Assembly: GCA_903873395.1 (NCBI GenBank)
Contig: CAIQOJ010000110.1
Span: 1 to 64,000 of the forward strand
Reading direction: 5' to 3'
Length of the DNA: 64,000 nucleotides
DNA from: an uncultured Acidimicrobiaceae bacterium
Lineage (GTDB): Bacteria > Actinomycetota > Acidimicrobiia > Acidimicrobiales > RAAP-2
Positions 16,431 to 25,217 of the stretch are shown here, piece after piece (the stretch's first letter is position 1; each line of letters starts with the position of its first letter). The notes under the pieces were generated by a model. That model was not told the origin of the DNA and ran no database searches. It saw nothing but the letters and a program-made list of their open reading frames with translations. The translations under genes were made by a program, and so were the position numbers.

Positions 16431-17126
16431 GTGAACAGATCTCAACTCGTCCAGTCGGTGTCCGACAGCACGGTTGTGCCAAGGAAGATCGTCGAAGACG
16501 TGGTGAGTTCTGTGTTTGCCACCGTGATCGCCGAGGTTCGGTCTGGGCGGAAAGTGACGGTCGCTGGGTTCGGTGCATTCACCCCAACGGCTCGAGCTTC
16601 TCGGGTGGGCCGCAATCCGCGGACTGGTGCAGTGGTACCGATCCCGGCGTCTATCGGTGTTCGGTTCTCCACCGGTTCGACGTTTAAGTCGGCATTGAAC
16701 CCCAAGGAGGAAGTACCTATGGCAGAGAAGAAGACAGCGGCCAAGAAGGCTCCGGCCAAGAAGGCAGCAGCAAAGAAGGCTCCGGCCACCAAGGTTGCAG
16801 CAAAGAAGGCCCCGGCTAAGAAGGCTGTTGCCAAGAAGGCTCCTGCCAAGAAGGCTCCGGCTAAGAAGGCTGTTGCCAAGAAGGCCCCAGCAAAGAAGGT
16901 CGTCGCCAAGAAGGCTCCGGCTAAGAAGGCCCCAGCAAAGAAGGTAGTCGCCAAGAAGGCTCCGGCCAAGAAGGCTGTTGCCAAGAAGGCCCCAGCAAAG
17001 AAGGTCGTCGCCAGGAAGGCTCCGGCCAAGAAGGCCCCAGCAAAGAAGGTCGTCGCCAAGAAGGCTCCGGCCAAGAAGGCTCCGGCCAAGAAGGCCCCGG
17101 CAAAGAAGGCAGCGGCTCGCCGCTGA
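16431..17126 (+). CDS. hupB: HU-family nucleoid protein with lysine/alanine-rich H1-like tail
   Basis: A 231-residue protein. Residues 1 to about 94 are an HU/IHF fold with [21 protein letters not shown], the DNA-binding arm. From residue 97 a low-complexity tail of about 135 residues repeats [16 protein letters not shown] and KKVVAKKA, like mycobacterial HupB/Hlp and eukaryotic H1. Such tails bind and compact DNA. The start is GTG at 16431, six bases after GGAG; an upstream frame to 16362 has no site. A strong internal ribosome site precedes an in-frame ATG at the HU/tail junction. The gene is followed by a UUCG-loop terminator. The 288 bases before it hold no supported gene. Confidence 0.92.
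   Translation: MNRSQLVQSVSDSTVVPRKIVEDVVSSVFATVIAEVRSGRKVTVAGFGAFTPTARASRVGRNPRTGAVVPIPASIGVRFSTGSTFKSALNPKEEVPMAEKKTAAKKAPAKKAAAKKAPATKVAAKKAPAKKAVAKKAPAKKAPAKKAVAKKAPAKKVVAKKAPAKKAPAKKVVAKKAPAKKAVAKKAPAKKVVARKAPAKKAPAKKVVAKKAPAKKAPAKKAPAKKAAARR
16704..16721 (+). promoter_or_regulatory. Internal Shine-Dalgarno and ATG at the HU/tail boundary
   Basis: AAGGAGG at 16704-16710 lies eight bases before an in-frame ATG at 16719-16721. This is a better ribosome site than that of the full-length gene. Initiation here would make a free tail of about 135 residues beginning [10 protein letters not shown]. It may instead be coincidence within lysine/glutamate codons. Confidence 0.55.
16725..17123 (+). 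repeat. Coding repeats of the HU tail (15-base and longer units)
   Basis: The tail is built from tandem codon blocks such as AAGAAGGCTCCGGCC alternating with blocks encoding [10 protein letters not shown] and [10 protein letters not shown]. Large near-identical stretches recur (for example around 16870-16960 and 16985-17075). The number of units is probably variable between strains through slippage or recombination. Confidence 0.85.
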
Positions 17127-17171
17127 AGCGTTGCTCGGCGTGGCATGCCCACGCCACTGCGGTGTGACCAC

Positions 17172-17193
17172 GTGGGGGCCTTCGGGCCCCCAC
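17172..17193 (+). terminator. Intrinsic terminator after hupB
   Basis: A perfect 9-bp GC stem (17172-17180 with 17185-17193) is closed by a stable TTCG tetraloop. No T-run follows. It lies 45 bases after the hupB stop and between hupB and the convergent deacetylase gene. Confidence 0.75.
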
Positions 17194-17243
17194 TGTCGCG
17201 TCCGTGATTGTGGAACTGCGTGAGGCGTCAGATACCGGGCGAG

Positions 17244-18086
17244 TCAGATGTGATCTATGAGGTGAAAGGCTTCACCTGGGCCTTGGCCAGCAAGGCGCCC
17301 ATGTTGTTCGAGTTGCCATGCCACTTGCTCAGCGAACTCCTCGGCCCCGCTGAGGGCCGACTGACTGGCACCCTGTTCCTCGGTTGGTTCCGGAGGTTCG
17401 CCATCGATGCCCATCGTTGATTCGAGCTGGCTGTGGTGGCAGAGCAAGGCAGCAACCTTTGCTTGCGCATATCCGGCGGCACGTTCCACGTGATTGGCCA
17501 GATCAGGCTCCCACAGCAGTAGCGCAGAAGGGCGATGAGGGCTGGGACCGATGTCGTCAAAGAAATGCGGATCCCTGGCAGCGACAACAGCCCCGAGGGT
17601 GACGAAGCCTGCCGCTCGGTGATCGGGGTGGAGGCGGTAGCGGCGCCATGGATCGTGGCCCAGGATGACATTGGGGCGAATCTCTCGAATGACCCGCACG
17701 ACATCACGGCGCGTGGCTTCGTCATCGGTTAACTCACCGTCGATGCGACCGAGGAAGATGACGTCGTCGGGACGCTCTGCCGAGTCACCGTGGAGGACCC
17801 GTGCGGCAGTCCTGCACTCTGCTTGGCGGGCAGCAACAAGATCGGCAAGGTCGGTGTTGGGATCCCAGCTCCCCTTGGAACCGTCGGTGAGAACGAGGTG
17901 CACGATCCGGCAACCAGCCTCGGCCCATCGGGCCAAGGTGGCCCCAGCTCCGAACTCGATGTCGTCGGGATGAGCTCCGATGGCCAGAGCGGTCTCGGGC
18001 ACAGGAAGGTCGACCGTCACGGGTCCCGTCGTCAAGAGGTCGCCGACAGGAAGCCCTGATCGTGAGCGTTGCCCGGCTTCGGTCAT
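17244..18086 (-). CDS. PIG-L/LmbE-family zinc deacetylase
   Basis: A 280-residue protein of the PIG-L family, zinc enzymes that remove acetyl groups from N-acetylglucosamine-type conjugates (as MshB and Mca do in mycothiol metabolism). The zinc motif AHPDDIEFG is near residue 37 and a second motif HPDHRAAG lies near 153. The ATG overlaps the stop of cofC by four bases, so the two are co-transcribed. Which substrate it uses cannot be read from the sequence. Mycothiol or F420-side metabolism are possibilities, the latter only because of the neighbour. Confidence 0.85.
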   Translation of the reverse strand: MTEAGQRSRSGLPVGDLLTTGPVTVDLPVPETALAIGAHPDDIEFGAGATLARWAEAGCRIVHLVLTDGSKGSWDPNTDLADLVAARQAECRTAARVLHGDSAERPDDVIFLGRIDGELTDDEATRRDVVRVIREIRPNVILGHDPWRRYRLHPDHRAAGFVTLGAVVAARDPHFFDDIGPSPHRPSALLLWEPDLANHVERAAGYAQAKVAALLCHHSQLESTMGIDGEPPEPTEEQGASQSALSGAEEFAEQVAWQLEQHGRLAGQGPGEAFHLIDHI

Positions 18087-18706
18087 GGTTGACCGTCCGC
18101 GTGCAATGCGGCCACCGGGACCACGTCACCAGGCTCGTCGACGTCCCAGGCAAGGTCGGGCAGATCCAGAATGTGGATCGTGAGATCGAGCCTGGCTGCT
18201 TCGACTCTGTGGCGAGCAAACGATCCGGGGCCATACGAGAACCGGAAGCCGGTATCTGTGGGTAGGGCCATCACATTTGTCCCGTTGCCCCACCTGTCTG
18301 GCACCAGGGTCACGCCAACCCCTTGATCCACCTGCGCCAGGCCGGTCGCCCGGGGAAGGTCAGCATGGGAGACGACGACCCGCGTGACGCCCGCTTCTCG
18401 TAGGTGATCGATGCCGGCTTCGACGGCACCATTGAGGCCACGTCCGGGCTCCCAAATGACGAGGGCACCTCGCCGCCTGGCCCATTCGGCAACATCGCTG
18501 TCGTCGCAGACCACGGCCACGGGCAGAGGGGCTGAGGCATCGATCACCCGGTCGGCCATTGCCCGGGCCAAGTGGGCTCGCTCTTCAGGTCCGAGCGCAT
18601 CATGTAGTCGCCGCTTTGCTTCGTGAAAAGCCTTTACTGGGATGAGCACGGCTCGGGACCCCACGGCAAGATCCCCGGTCCATGTGTGAGTCCCAGGGTC
18701 ATCCAT
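18083..18706 (-). CDS. cofC: CofC/FbiD-type phospholactate (or phosphoenolpyruvate) guanylyltransferase
   Basis: A 207-residue nucleotidyltransferase that activates 2-phospholactate or phosphoenolpyruvate with GTP in coenzyme F420 synthesis. Supporting stretches are AVLIPVKAFHEAKRRL at the N-terminus, VVSHADLPRATGL, and GVTLVPDRWGNGTNVMALP followed by FRFSYGPGSFARH. These are characteristic of the family. The ATG at 18706 is chosen; the longer frame to 18865 overlaps the divergent cyclase start and contains no family sequence. No fbiA/fbiB genes are in the window. Presence of this gene implies F420 use, common in actinobacteria. Confidence 0.88.
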   Translation of the reverse strand: MDDPGTHTWTGDLAVGSRAVLIPVKAFHEAKRRLHDALGPEERAHLARAMADRVIDASAPLPVAVVCDDSDVAEWARRRGALVIWEPGRGLNGAVEAGIDHLREAGVTRVVVSHADLPRATGLAQVDQGVGVTLVPDRWGNGTNVMALPTDTGFRFSYGPGSFARHRVEAARLDLTIHILDLPDLAWDVDEPGDVVPVAALHADGQP

Positions 18707-18778
18707 GGCGACAGTGTAGGCAGGCAGTGCCCGATCGCTCCTGTGGGTGGGGAGGCCTAGGGTGGAGGCGTGGACAAG

Positions 18779-20047
18779 ATGACCCCTGCAGCCGGTTTGA
18801 CGTCCCCCCGCACTGCCGAGGAAGAGCACCTCCGGATCGAGGCACTTGCCCGGGTGCGAGCGCAACTTGTTGAGTTGGGCTGCTCGGACGCCGAAGTCGA
18901 CCAGGCCGTCGCCGACGAGGTCATCGATCTACTCATGGTCGATCGTGTTCTCGTGCCATCCGAACGCCTGTTGACCCTCGAAGGCGTGGCCGAGCGCACG
19001 GGCATGTCGGCCGAGGTCGTCCGCCGATTCTGGCGAGCGCTCGGCTTTTTGGATGTAGACGGCGCCGATGCTGCCTTCAGCGAGCTCGACGTCGAAGCAG
19101 TGCAGATCTTCCAAGCCATGGCCGACATGGGCATGGCCGATCTCGAAGTTGCCGTTCAGATGGCACGCGTCATCGGCACCTCGATGGCCCGTGTGGCTGA
19201 GGCCCAGACTGCACCCGGAACGACGCCGGTGCCTCAATCGACGGGTGATCCCGTGCTCGATGCCGACCGGTTCGCTCGCCAAGCCGACACCTACCTGCCG
19301 GCCATGGGGAGGATCCTCGAATACGTCTGGCGACGTCATCTCCAAGCCGCCACTCGTCGATCGGTGGCCCACAGGACCCATGCGGTCGACGAAGGCTTGC
19401 GTCCGGTGATGGCGGTGGGCTTTGCCGACATGGTCGGGTTCACGATGCTCAGCCAGCACCTAGGTGACGAAGAGTTGGCTGCCGTAGTGGCCCGTTTCGA
19501 AGAGCTTGCGCACGACACGGTCATCGCCTTGGGCGGCCGAGTCGTCAAGATGATCGGCGATGAGGTGATGTTCGTAGTGCCTTCGGCGACAGGTGGCGCT
19601 CAGATCGGCCTCAGCCTGGCCGAGGCCTATGCCGATGACGAACTCCTGTCCGACGTGCGTGTGGCTCTCGCCGTGGGCCCCGTACTCACACGGGAAGGCG
19701 ATTTCTACGGCCCGGTCGTCAACTTGGCCAGCCGCCTGGTTGGGGTGGCCAATCCCGGGACCGTCTTGGTGTCTGACGAGTTTCGCCAGGCATTGGAGGA
19801 AGAGGAAGCCGAGGGGATCGAGACCCGACCGCTTCGTACTCGCAATCTGAAAGATCTCGGCCGGGTCCAGATGTTCAAGCTGGTGCGGGCTGGCGTCGGA
19901 CCGGGAGCAGACAGCCATCGCAGCATCCGCTGGGAGCGACTCGGCGGCGTCTTGATGGACCTCGATGAACTCCGCCTACGTCAGATCGAAGACGGGGAAG
20001 CTGCCTCAGTCATCGAGGCGGATGGTGGCGATTCCGTGGGCGCGTAG
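18779..20047 (+). CDS. Class III adenylate/guanylate cyclase with N-terminal regulatory domain
   Basis: A 422-residue soluble cyclase. Residues 1 to about 190 form a helical domain resembling the autoinhibitory, pH-responsive region of mycobacterial Rv1264-type cyclases. The catalytic domain follows. All key residues are present: metal aspartates Asp217 (FADMVGFT) and Asp261 (MIGDEVMF), the purine-specifying Lys257, and the transition-state pair Asn315 and Arg319 (NLASRL). The lysine suggests ATP rather than GTP. It should therefore be active as a homodimer. The ATG at 18779 is preferred to a GTG nine bases upstream because GGAGG then has normal spacing. The 3' end overlaps the convergent mannosidase gene by 42 bases. 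Confidence 0.9.
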   Translation: MTPAAGLTSPRTAEEEHLRIEALARVRAQLVELGCSDAEVDQAVADEVIDLLMVDRVLVPSERLLTLEGVAERTGMSAEVVRRFWRALGFLDVDGADAAFSELDVEAVQIFQAMADMGMADLEVAVQMARVIGTSMARVAEAQTAPGTTPVPQSTGDPVLDADRFARQADTYLPAMGRILEYVWRRHLQAATRRSVAHRTHAVDEGLRPVMAVGFADMVGFTMLSQHLGDEELAAVVARFEELAHDTVIALGGRVVKMIGDEVMFVVPSATGGAQIGLSLAEAYADDELLSDVRVALAVGPVLTREGDFYGPVVNLASRLVGVANPGTVLVSDEFRQALEEEEAEGIETRPLRTRNLKDLGRVQMFKLVRAGVGPGADSHRSIRWERLGGVLMDLDELRLRQIEDGEAASVIEADGGDSVGA

Positions 20048-22732
20048 CGAGAACCTGTCCTCGAATGGATCCACGGCTCGTCCGCGCAGGTCGACGAGCC
20101 ACCCCTTCCGGCCTGGGATCTCCACCACCGACGAGTGGTCGGTCGGATTGAATACCCGCAGTTCGAGGGCCCCGTCGTGGCGACGCAGGGAAGAGACCTG
20201 GGCCCCCGCCACGGTGAGGGCGGCACCTCGATCCGGTCGGCTGCCGCCTCCGAAGGAACTGGTCACGCCCAAGGGCACGAGCAGATCCTCGGCCAGCGCA
20301 TACGGGTCGTCGTGGTGCAGTGCCAGGCCATAGGTCACGTCGACTGGCTGCAGCATCTGCGGGCCCTCGAGGTCATCGAGGGGTCCAGCGGGCATAGGGC
20401 GGAGTGACATGCCGAGACGGGAGAGCTTTCCGGTCGCCCGGAGCAGGGTCAGGGCAAGTGCGGACGCCGCTCGGGCCCCGGAATCAGGGTCCGAGGTGAT
20501 GTCCACCAACTCGTACTCCAGCAAGCCTTCATGGACCACCGTGAGGCCTCCGGACGACACAAACCGCCGCGAGGGAAAGGTAGGCAGGCCGAACTCCTCA
20601 GGCCGCCCTTCGGCGGTCAAACCACGCTCCACCACAGTGAACGCACATTCGGCCCGCGAGGTCGCCGCCGGCTGCGGCAAGGGCAGGTGCACCCGCAGCC
20701 GATGATCCCGCGACGGGTTGGTCCATCGAGTCGTTACGCGCACCAGCGACTCGTCGGCCCGCAGTTCGAGGGTGGTGATCACGTCAACAGTCGTCTGGCC
20801 GACACGAGAGCTGGTCACCTCGTCGACCCGTTCGGGCCAGGTCCAGGTGGTTGTGATGTCCACCGTTGCTCGCACCGGGCCGGTCTCGCCGACGGTGACG
20901 ATCACGGTATCGGGCACATCGATGACGGTGTCGGTCGCCGGCGGTGAGTAGTTGTAGGTGTCGCCGAAGTCGCCGTCGTCCACGAGTCGACCAAATCCAG
21001 CGATGCCATCGATGGCAAATGTTCCCGATGTGGGGTCGACGACGACGTGGACCAGACCGTTCTCGAGCGTGACTGACCCATCGTTCTCAGAGGCAGCCGT
21101 CACCGGATGGGTGAGCAGGGAAGGAGAGACCGTGGCCCAACCAAAGCCGGGCACGGCGTCCATCCGAGCGAGGATCCGACGTTGGGTCGGCTGGTCGATG
21201 GCGACTCGCACCTCGGTGTCCGGGTCGGCGGCGAGTCGAGTGAACAACTCGCGTTTGATCTCTTCGACCGGTGCGTCCTCTCGAGGCTCAGGTCCGAGCA
21301 CCAAGGTGAGGTCGATGCCCGTGTCGTCGACCGTCAGGTTGATGTCGGTCACGTAGGTGTCCTCGTCCAGACGGGATCCCTGCATGACCCCCAGGATCGT
21401 GCGGACCACCTCGCCGGCGAGGGTGATGGTGCCGGGTAGCCCGGGGCGCTCGGAGACGACCTGGACATGAGGACCGGGATCCTCGATGGCCGGGACCACG
21501 ACGTCGACCATGCCGCCTCTCGTGCGCGCCGAAGGATTGGCAACTACAGGCCCCGCAGCGGACATGGAGCGGCCGAGTGAGGCCAGCGCCATGTCGGCTA
21601 GGCCTTCGCCGATGTGGCGAGCCTCGCTGTAGCGATGGAGGACGGAATCGACCACGTCATCGGCCGAGCATGCGCAGATCGAATCGTGGGCGGCGTTGCG
21701 AATGACCAGCTTCCACGCCAGTTCCAGAAACGATGTCGGCCAACGATCGGGCGAGAGGTAGAGGGCACTGAGCGGTTCGCCATACTGCTCCAGCGATCGC
21801 TCAGCCCGGCTGGCCGCCTGCTTGACGTCGACGCGGTTGGAACCGACTCCCATCAGCACGTTCGACCGCCAGCCGGATCGGAGCTCACCGGTCCAGGCAG
21901 GCAGTCCGTGCACTGAGGTGGATGCCAAGTACTCCGACAGCGAGGTCACCTCGAGCTCCAGGTCGCTCTGGATGTCGTTCGCCTCGGCGATCGTGCGGCC
22001 CAACCATGGCTGAGGGCGCAGGTGGTCTGAACCATTCATGACCAACAGAGGTGCACCAGGAGAGAGGAATCCATCGGCCTCGTCGATCAACGCCTGGATG
22101 CGACGCACGAGTTGCTTGGCATCTTCAGGAAGAGCGGCGCCATTGCCGTAGCCAGCAATCAGGTATTCGGCCCGGACACTGGAGCCGTCCGGAGCGGACC
22201 ACAGAAATCCAGTTCTATCGACGGCCGAGGGAACCCCTCGCCACACCACGGCATGCTCAAGTCCCGCTTGGGCGAGGATCTGAGGCATCTGGGCCACGTG
22301 ACCGAACATGTCCGGCAGGTAGCCGACATCCATGACCCCACCGAATGACGCCCCTCGAGCCATACCGGCTTGCAAGTCGCGAACAATGGTCTCAGCCGAG
22401 ACCAAGAACTCGTCCATCAGGATGTACCACGGGCCAACGGTGAGCCGGCCAGCGGCGGCCAAGGCACGCAGGCGTTCTTCGTTCTCCGGTCGGATCTCCA
22501 GATAGTCGTCGATCACCGCCAACTGCCCGTCGAGCATGAAGTGGCGGTAGGACGGGTCCGACTCCATCAGGTCGAGCAGTTCATCGACGAGACGGATGAG
22601 GCCCATCCGAAAGGTCTGGAACGGTGCATACCACTCGCGGTCCCAATGGGTGTGGGGAACCACGGCAACACGACGACGCCCCGTCGTTCCCTGTGCGACC
22701 TGGTCGGTTTCGATTGCTGGATCGCTCGGCAT
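20006..22732 (-). CDS. Glycoside hydrolase family 38 alpha-mannosidase
   Basis: A 908-residue cytoplasmic GH38 enzyme; no signal peptide is seen. It removes alpha-mannose from oligosaccharides or small mannosides. Zinc ligands His29 and Asp31 lie in VPHTHWDREWY. The catalytic nucleophile is Asp141 in GYLPDMFGH. The C-terminal half is the beta-rich GH38 domain. The start ATG at 22732 places THWDREW at the usual family distance; the frame runs on to 23071 but overlaps the divergent acyl-CoA ligase. Natural substrates could be mannosylated lipids, glycoproteins or mannosylglycerate. Its stop lies inside the cyclase coding sequence. Confidence 0.92.
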   Translation of the reverse strand: MPSDPAIETDQVAQGTTGRRRVAVVPHTHWDREWYAPFQTFRMGLIRLVDELLDLMESDPSYRHFMLDGQLAVIDDYLEIRPENEERLRALAAAGRLTVGPWYILMDEFLVSAETIVRDLQAGMARGASFGGVMDVGYLPDMFGHVAQMPQILAQAGLEHAVVWRGVPSAVDRTGFLWSAPDGSSVRAEYLIAGYGNGAALPEDAKQLVRRIQALIDEADGFLSPGAPLLVMNGSDHLRPQPWLGRTIAEANDIQSDLELEVTSLSEYLASTSVHGLPAWTGELRSGWRSNVLMGVGSNRVDVKQAASRAERSLEQYGEPLSALYLSPDRWPTSFLELAWKLVIRNAAHDSICACSADDVVDSVLHRYSEARHIGEGLADMALASLGRSMSAAGPVVANPSARTRGGMVDVVVPAIEDPGPHVQVVSERPGLPGTITLAGEVVRTILGVMQGSRLDEDTYVTDINLTVDDTGIDLTLVLGPEPREDAPVEEIKRELFTRLAADPDTEVRVAIDQPTQRRILARMDAVPGFGWATVSPSLLTHPVTAASENDGSVTLENGLVHVVVDPTSGTFAIDGIAGFGRLVDDGDFGDTYNYSPPATDTVIDVPDTVIVTVGETGPVRATVDITTTWTWPERVDEVTSSRVGQTTVDVITTLELRADESLVRVTTRWTNPSRDHRLRVHLPLPQPAATSRAECAFTVVERGLTAEGRPEEFGLPTFPSRRFVSSGGLTVVHEGLLEYELVDITSDPDSGARAASALALTLLRATGKLSRLGMSLRPMPAGPLDDLEGPQMLQPVDVTYGLALHHDDPYALAEDLLVPLGVTSSFGGGSRPDRGAALTVAGAQVSSLRRHDGALELRVFNPTDHSSVVEIPGRKGWLVDLRGRAVDPFEDRFSLRAHGIATIRLDD

Positions 22733-22753
22733 GCCCACCCCGTCATCTGCGAG

Positions 22754-22812
22754 GCCGGACGTCCCTGGGGTCCGGCGTTGTCCACTAAGACTAGGTGGGG
22801 GCCTTTGCCCCC
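22754..22812. other. Two hairpins in the divergent promoter region
   Basis: One stem pairs 22754-22760 with 22770-22776 (7 bp, 9-base loop). The second pairs 22797-22802 with 22807-22812 (6 bp, TTT-containing loop). They sit between the start codons of the divergently transcribed mannosidase and acyl-CoA ligase genes and could be leader or operator structures. Confidence 0.35.
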
Positions 22813-22864
22813 GAGAACGCCGAGCAAGGGACGGTACGTCCCTGGACCACCCGTGGGATGAGCC

Positions 22865-24394
22865 GTGCTGACATCTTGGACAAATCACCTCGAGAACGAC
22901 GACCCGGCAAGGTCGGATGTATCCGACCTGACCAGAGCTGGCACCCTGGTTGCCGCATGGACCCAGCGGTGGGCAGCCGCCGGTGATGCACCCCTCTGGC
23001 ACGAAGGAGGGCGCTGGTGGAGCGCGGCGGAGTTCGAAGAAGCCACCCGCCGGGCTGCCGGCCGGTGGCACACCGCTGGCCTCGTTCCCGGGGACCGCGT
23101 GCTGTGGTCCACCTCGTCATCAGTGGCCTCGTTGGCGGCCCACGTGGGTGCCCTTCGGGCGGGATTGGTAGTGGTCCCGGCCAACACGTCCTATGGCGAT
23201 CGGGAGTTGGCTCACATCGTGACCGATGTCGAAGCATCGGCAGCCGTGGTGGAGCGACCTGACCAAGAGGCCTGGGTCCGATCGGTGATGCCCGAAGGTG
23301 GTGTTGTCGTCGGCCCTGACCTAGACCTACCTGACGGCGATCCCGGCGAACTCGACGATGTCGGTCCCGATGATCCGGCACTGATCTGTTTCACCTCTGG
23401 AACCACGGGGGCACCGAAGGGGGCGGTTCTGCGACATCGGAACCTCCTGGCATCCGTCGAGGCCGTGCGCCGGGCGTGGCGCTGGACGGCCGACGATCGC
23501 TTGATTCATGCCTTGCCGATCTTCCACGCCCACGGACTGGTGGTCGGTGCATACGGCACAATGGCCGCCGGCGGTTCCGCTGTTCTTCTGAGCGGGTTTG
23601 ATCCAGGGTCGGTGCTCGCCGCGGTGAAGGACCATCGGGCGTCGCTTTTCTTCGGAGTGCCGACGATGTTTCACCGCATGGCGAAGTCGGGGCGTGCCAG
23701 CGAACTAGCTGACCTGCGGCTGTGCGTCTCGGGGTCGGCTCCACTTCCTGCTGCCCTCCACGAGATCATCTCCTCATCCACGGGCCGCGCCGTTCTCGAG
23801 CGCTACGGCATGACCGAGACGCTCATGAACACGTCGACCCCGTATGTCGGCGAGCGCAGGGCCGGCACCGTGGGATTTCCATTGCCCGGCGTCGACGTCG
23901 CCCTGGCTGACAGTGGTGAGGTCCTGCTTCGCGGACCCAACGTCTTCGATGGGTATTGGCGTCGGCCTGGTGCCGATGCCGAGGCGTTCGTCGATGACCC
24001 TGATGGCGGGGGACGGTGGTTCGCCACGGGCGACCTCGGTGAGATCAACGACGGCATGTTGACCATCCGGGGCCGAGCCAAGGAACTGATCATCTCGGGT
24101 GGCTACAACGTCTACCCGGCTGAGGTGGAAGATGTTCTGGCTGCCTACCCAGGAATCGCTGAGGTAGCCGTCACCGGAACGCCCTCCGATGAGTGGGGCG
24201 AGATCGTGACGGCGTGGGTGGTGGTCGACGGGGCGGTTCCCACCGCCGAGGAACTACGCACCTTTTGCGCAGGAAACCTGGCGCCCTTCAAGCAGCCTCG
24301 ACTGGTGCGCTCCGTTGAGGCCCTTCCTCGCAATGCCCTCGGAAAAGTCGTCCGTGCTCGACTGAGCGACGAGGCGCGAGATGGGCTGTCCTGA
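22865..24394 (+). CDS. Acyl-CoA synthetase (AMP-forming), MatB-like
   Basis: A 509-residue ANL-superfamily ligase that adenylates a carboxylic acid and transfers it to CoA. The motifs are in order: TSGTTGAPKGAVLRH (P-loop), the YGMTET motif, WFATGDLG, IRGRAKELIISGGYNVYP, and the catalytic lysine in NALGKVVRARL near the C-terminus. The compact size and the sequence style around YGMTETLMN resemble malonyl-CoA synthetases (MatB), but the acid cannot be assigned by eye. The start is GTG 22865 without a clear ribosome site. The stop overlaps the rnhB start by one base (TGATG). Confidence 0.88.
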   Translation: MLTSWTNHLENDDPARSDVSDLTRAGTLVAAWTQRWAAAGDAPLWHEGGRWWSAAEFEEATRRAAGRWHTAGLVPGDRVLWSTSSSVASLAAHVGALRAGLVVVPANTSYGDRELAHIVTDVEASAAVVERPDQEAWVRSVMPEGGVVVGPDLDLPDGDPGELDDVGPDDPALICFTSGTTGAPKGAVLRHRNLLASVEAVRRAWRWTADDRLIHALPIFHAHGLVVGAYGTMAAGGSAVLLSGFDPGSVLAAVKDHRASLFFGVPTMFHRMAKSGRASELADLRLCVSGSAPLPAALHEIISSSTGRAVLERYGMTETLMNTSTPYVGERRAGTVGFPLPGVDVALADSGEVLLRGPNVFDGYWRRPGADAEAFVDDPDGGGRWFATGDLGEINDGMLTIRGRAKELIISGGYNVYPAEVEDVLAAYPGIAEVAVTGTPSDEWGEIVTAWVVVDGAVPTAEELRTFCAGNLAPFKQPRLVRSVEALPRNALGKVVRARLSDEARDGLS

Positions 24395-25071
24395 TGGCAC
24401 CGGCGAGGCCGTCGTTGCGAACAGAGAAGGCCATGCTGCGCTCGGGCATCGATCGACTGGCCGCAATCGATGAAGTTGGTCGAGGTGCGCCAGCCGGTCC
24501 TGTCACCTGCGGTGTGGTGGTCATCGACCTGACGGTGGGCCGGGTTCCGAGCGGGTTGCGTGACAGCAAACTTCTTTCGGCGTCCCAACGCGAGGCGCTG
24601 ACCAAGCGCATCGACTCATGGGTGCTCGACGGGGCAGTCGGACACGCCTCAGCAGCCGAGATCGATGACCTGGGCTTGACCCAGGCGCTGCGCCGGGCCG
24701 GGTGTCGGGCCCTCGCCCGCATTGCGGTGTCGGTCGATGCCGTCTTGTTGGATGGATCGTTCGACTGGTTGAGCCCACCGGACGAGGCGAGTCTCGTGGC
24801 CGTTGACGACGACGTTGAGGTTGTCGTGCCCCCGGTGACGACCAAGGTGAAGGCTGACCTGACGTGTGCATCTGTGGCTGCGGCCAGCATTCTGGCCAAG
24901 GTCGAACGGGATGCGCTGATGGTTGCTCTGGCCCTGGAGTACCCCGGGTATGGATGGGAGTCCAACAAGGGCTACGGCGCACCAGTGCATCTGGAGGGGA
25001 TCAGGCGCCTGGGCCTGACTTCCCAGCACCGACAGACGTGGAAGACAGCCCTGGTGGAGGATTCGGTGTGA
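24394..25071 (+). CDS. rnhB: Ribonuclease HII
   Basis: A 225-residue enzyme that cuts the RNA strand of RNA-DNA hybrids and removes single misincorporated ribonucleotides. The catalytic DE pair is D26/E27 in AIDEVGRG, followed by LRDSKLLSASQRE, the aspartate in LLDGSFDW, and the aspartate in VKADLTCASVAAASILAKVERD. The tail YGWESNKGYG is also characteristic. The loop after GRG reads APAGPV where GPLAGPV is usual, a mild variation. It is translationally coupled to the acyl-CoA ligase. Confidence 0.95.
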   Translation: MAPARPSLRTEKAMLRSGIDRLAAIDEVGRGAPAGPVTCGVVVIDLTVGRVPSGLRDSKLLSASQREALTKRIDSWVLDGAVGHASAAEIDDLGLTQALRRAGCRALARIAVSVDAVLLDGSFDWLSPPDEASLVAVDDDVEVVVPPVTTKVKADLTCASVAAASILAKVERDALMVALALEYPGYGWESNKGYGAPVHLEGIRRLGLTSQHRQTWKTALVEDSV

Positions 25072-25217
25072 GGCAACGATGCGTGGAGCCACTCACGTAG
25101 CAACGGCCATCACCAGTGAGCAGGGACCGAGGCACGACATGGTTGGGCAGACGTCATGCTTGAGGGGCTGGCCCCCATGGGCCCCGCCACTCCTCACTGC
25201 CCAGTCGGGCTGGATCG

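Noticed and set aside
16407-17171. A leucine/glycine-rich minus-strand frame (repeated [11 protein letters not shown]) opposite the HU tail
   Set aside because: It is the mirror of the lysine/alanine codon repeats on the + strand and not a membrane protein.
22733-23071. N-terminal extension of the GH38 frame up to 23071
   Set aside because: It overlaps the divergent acyl-CoA ligase start and has no family-like sequence; the ATG at 22732 gives the normal GH38 N-terminus.
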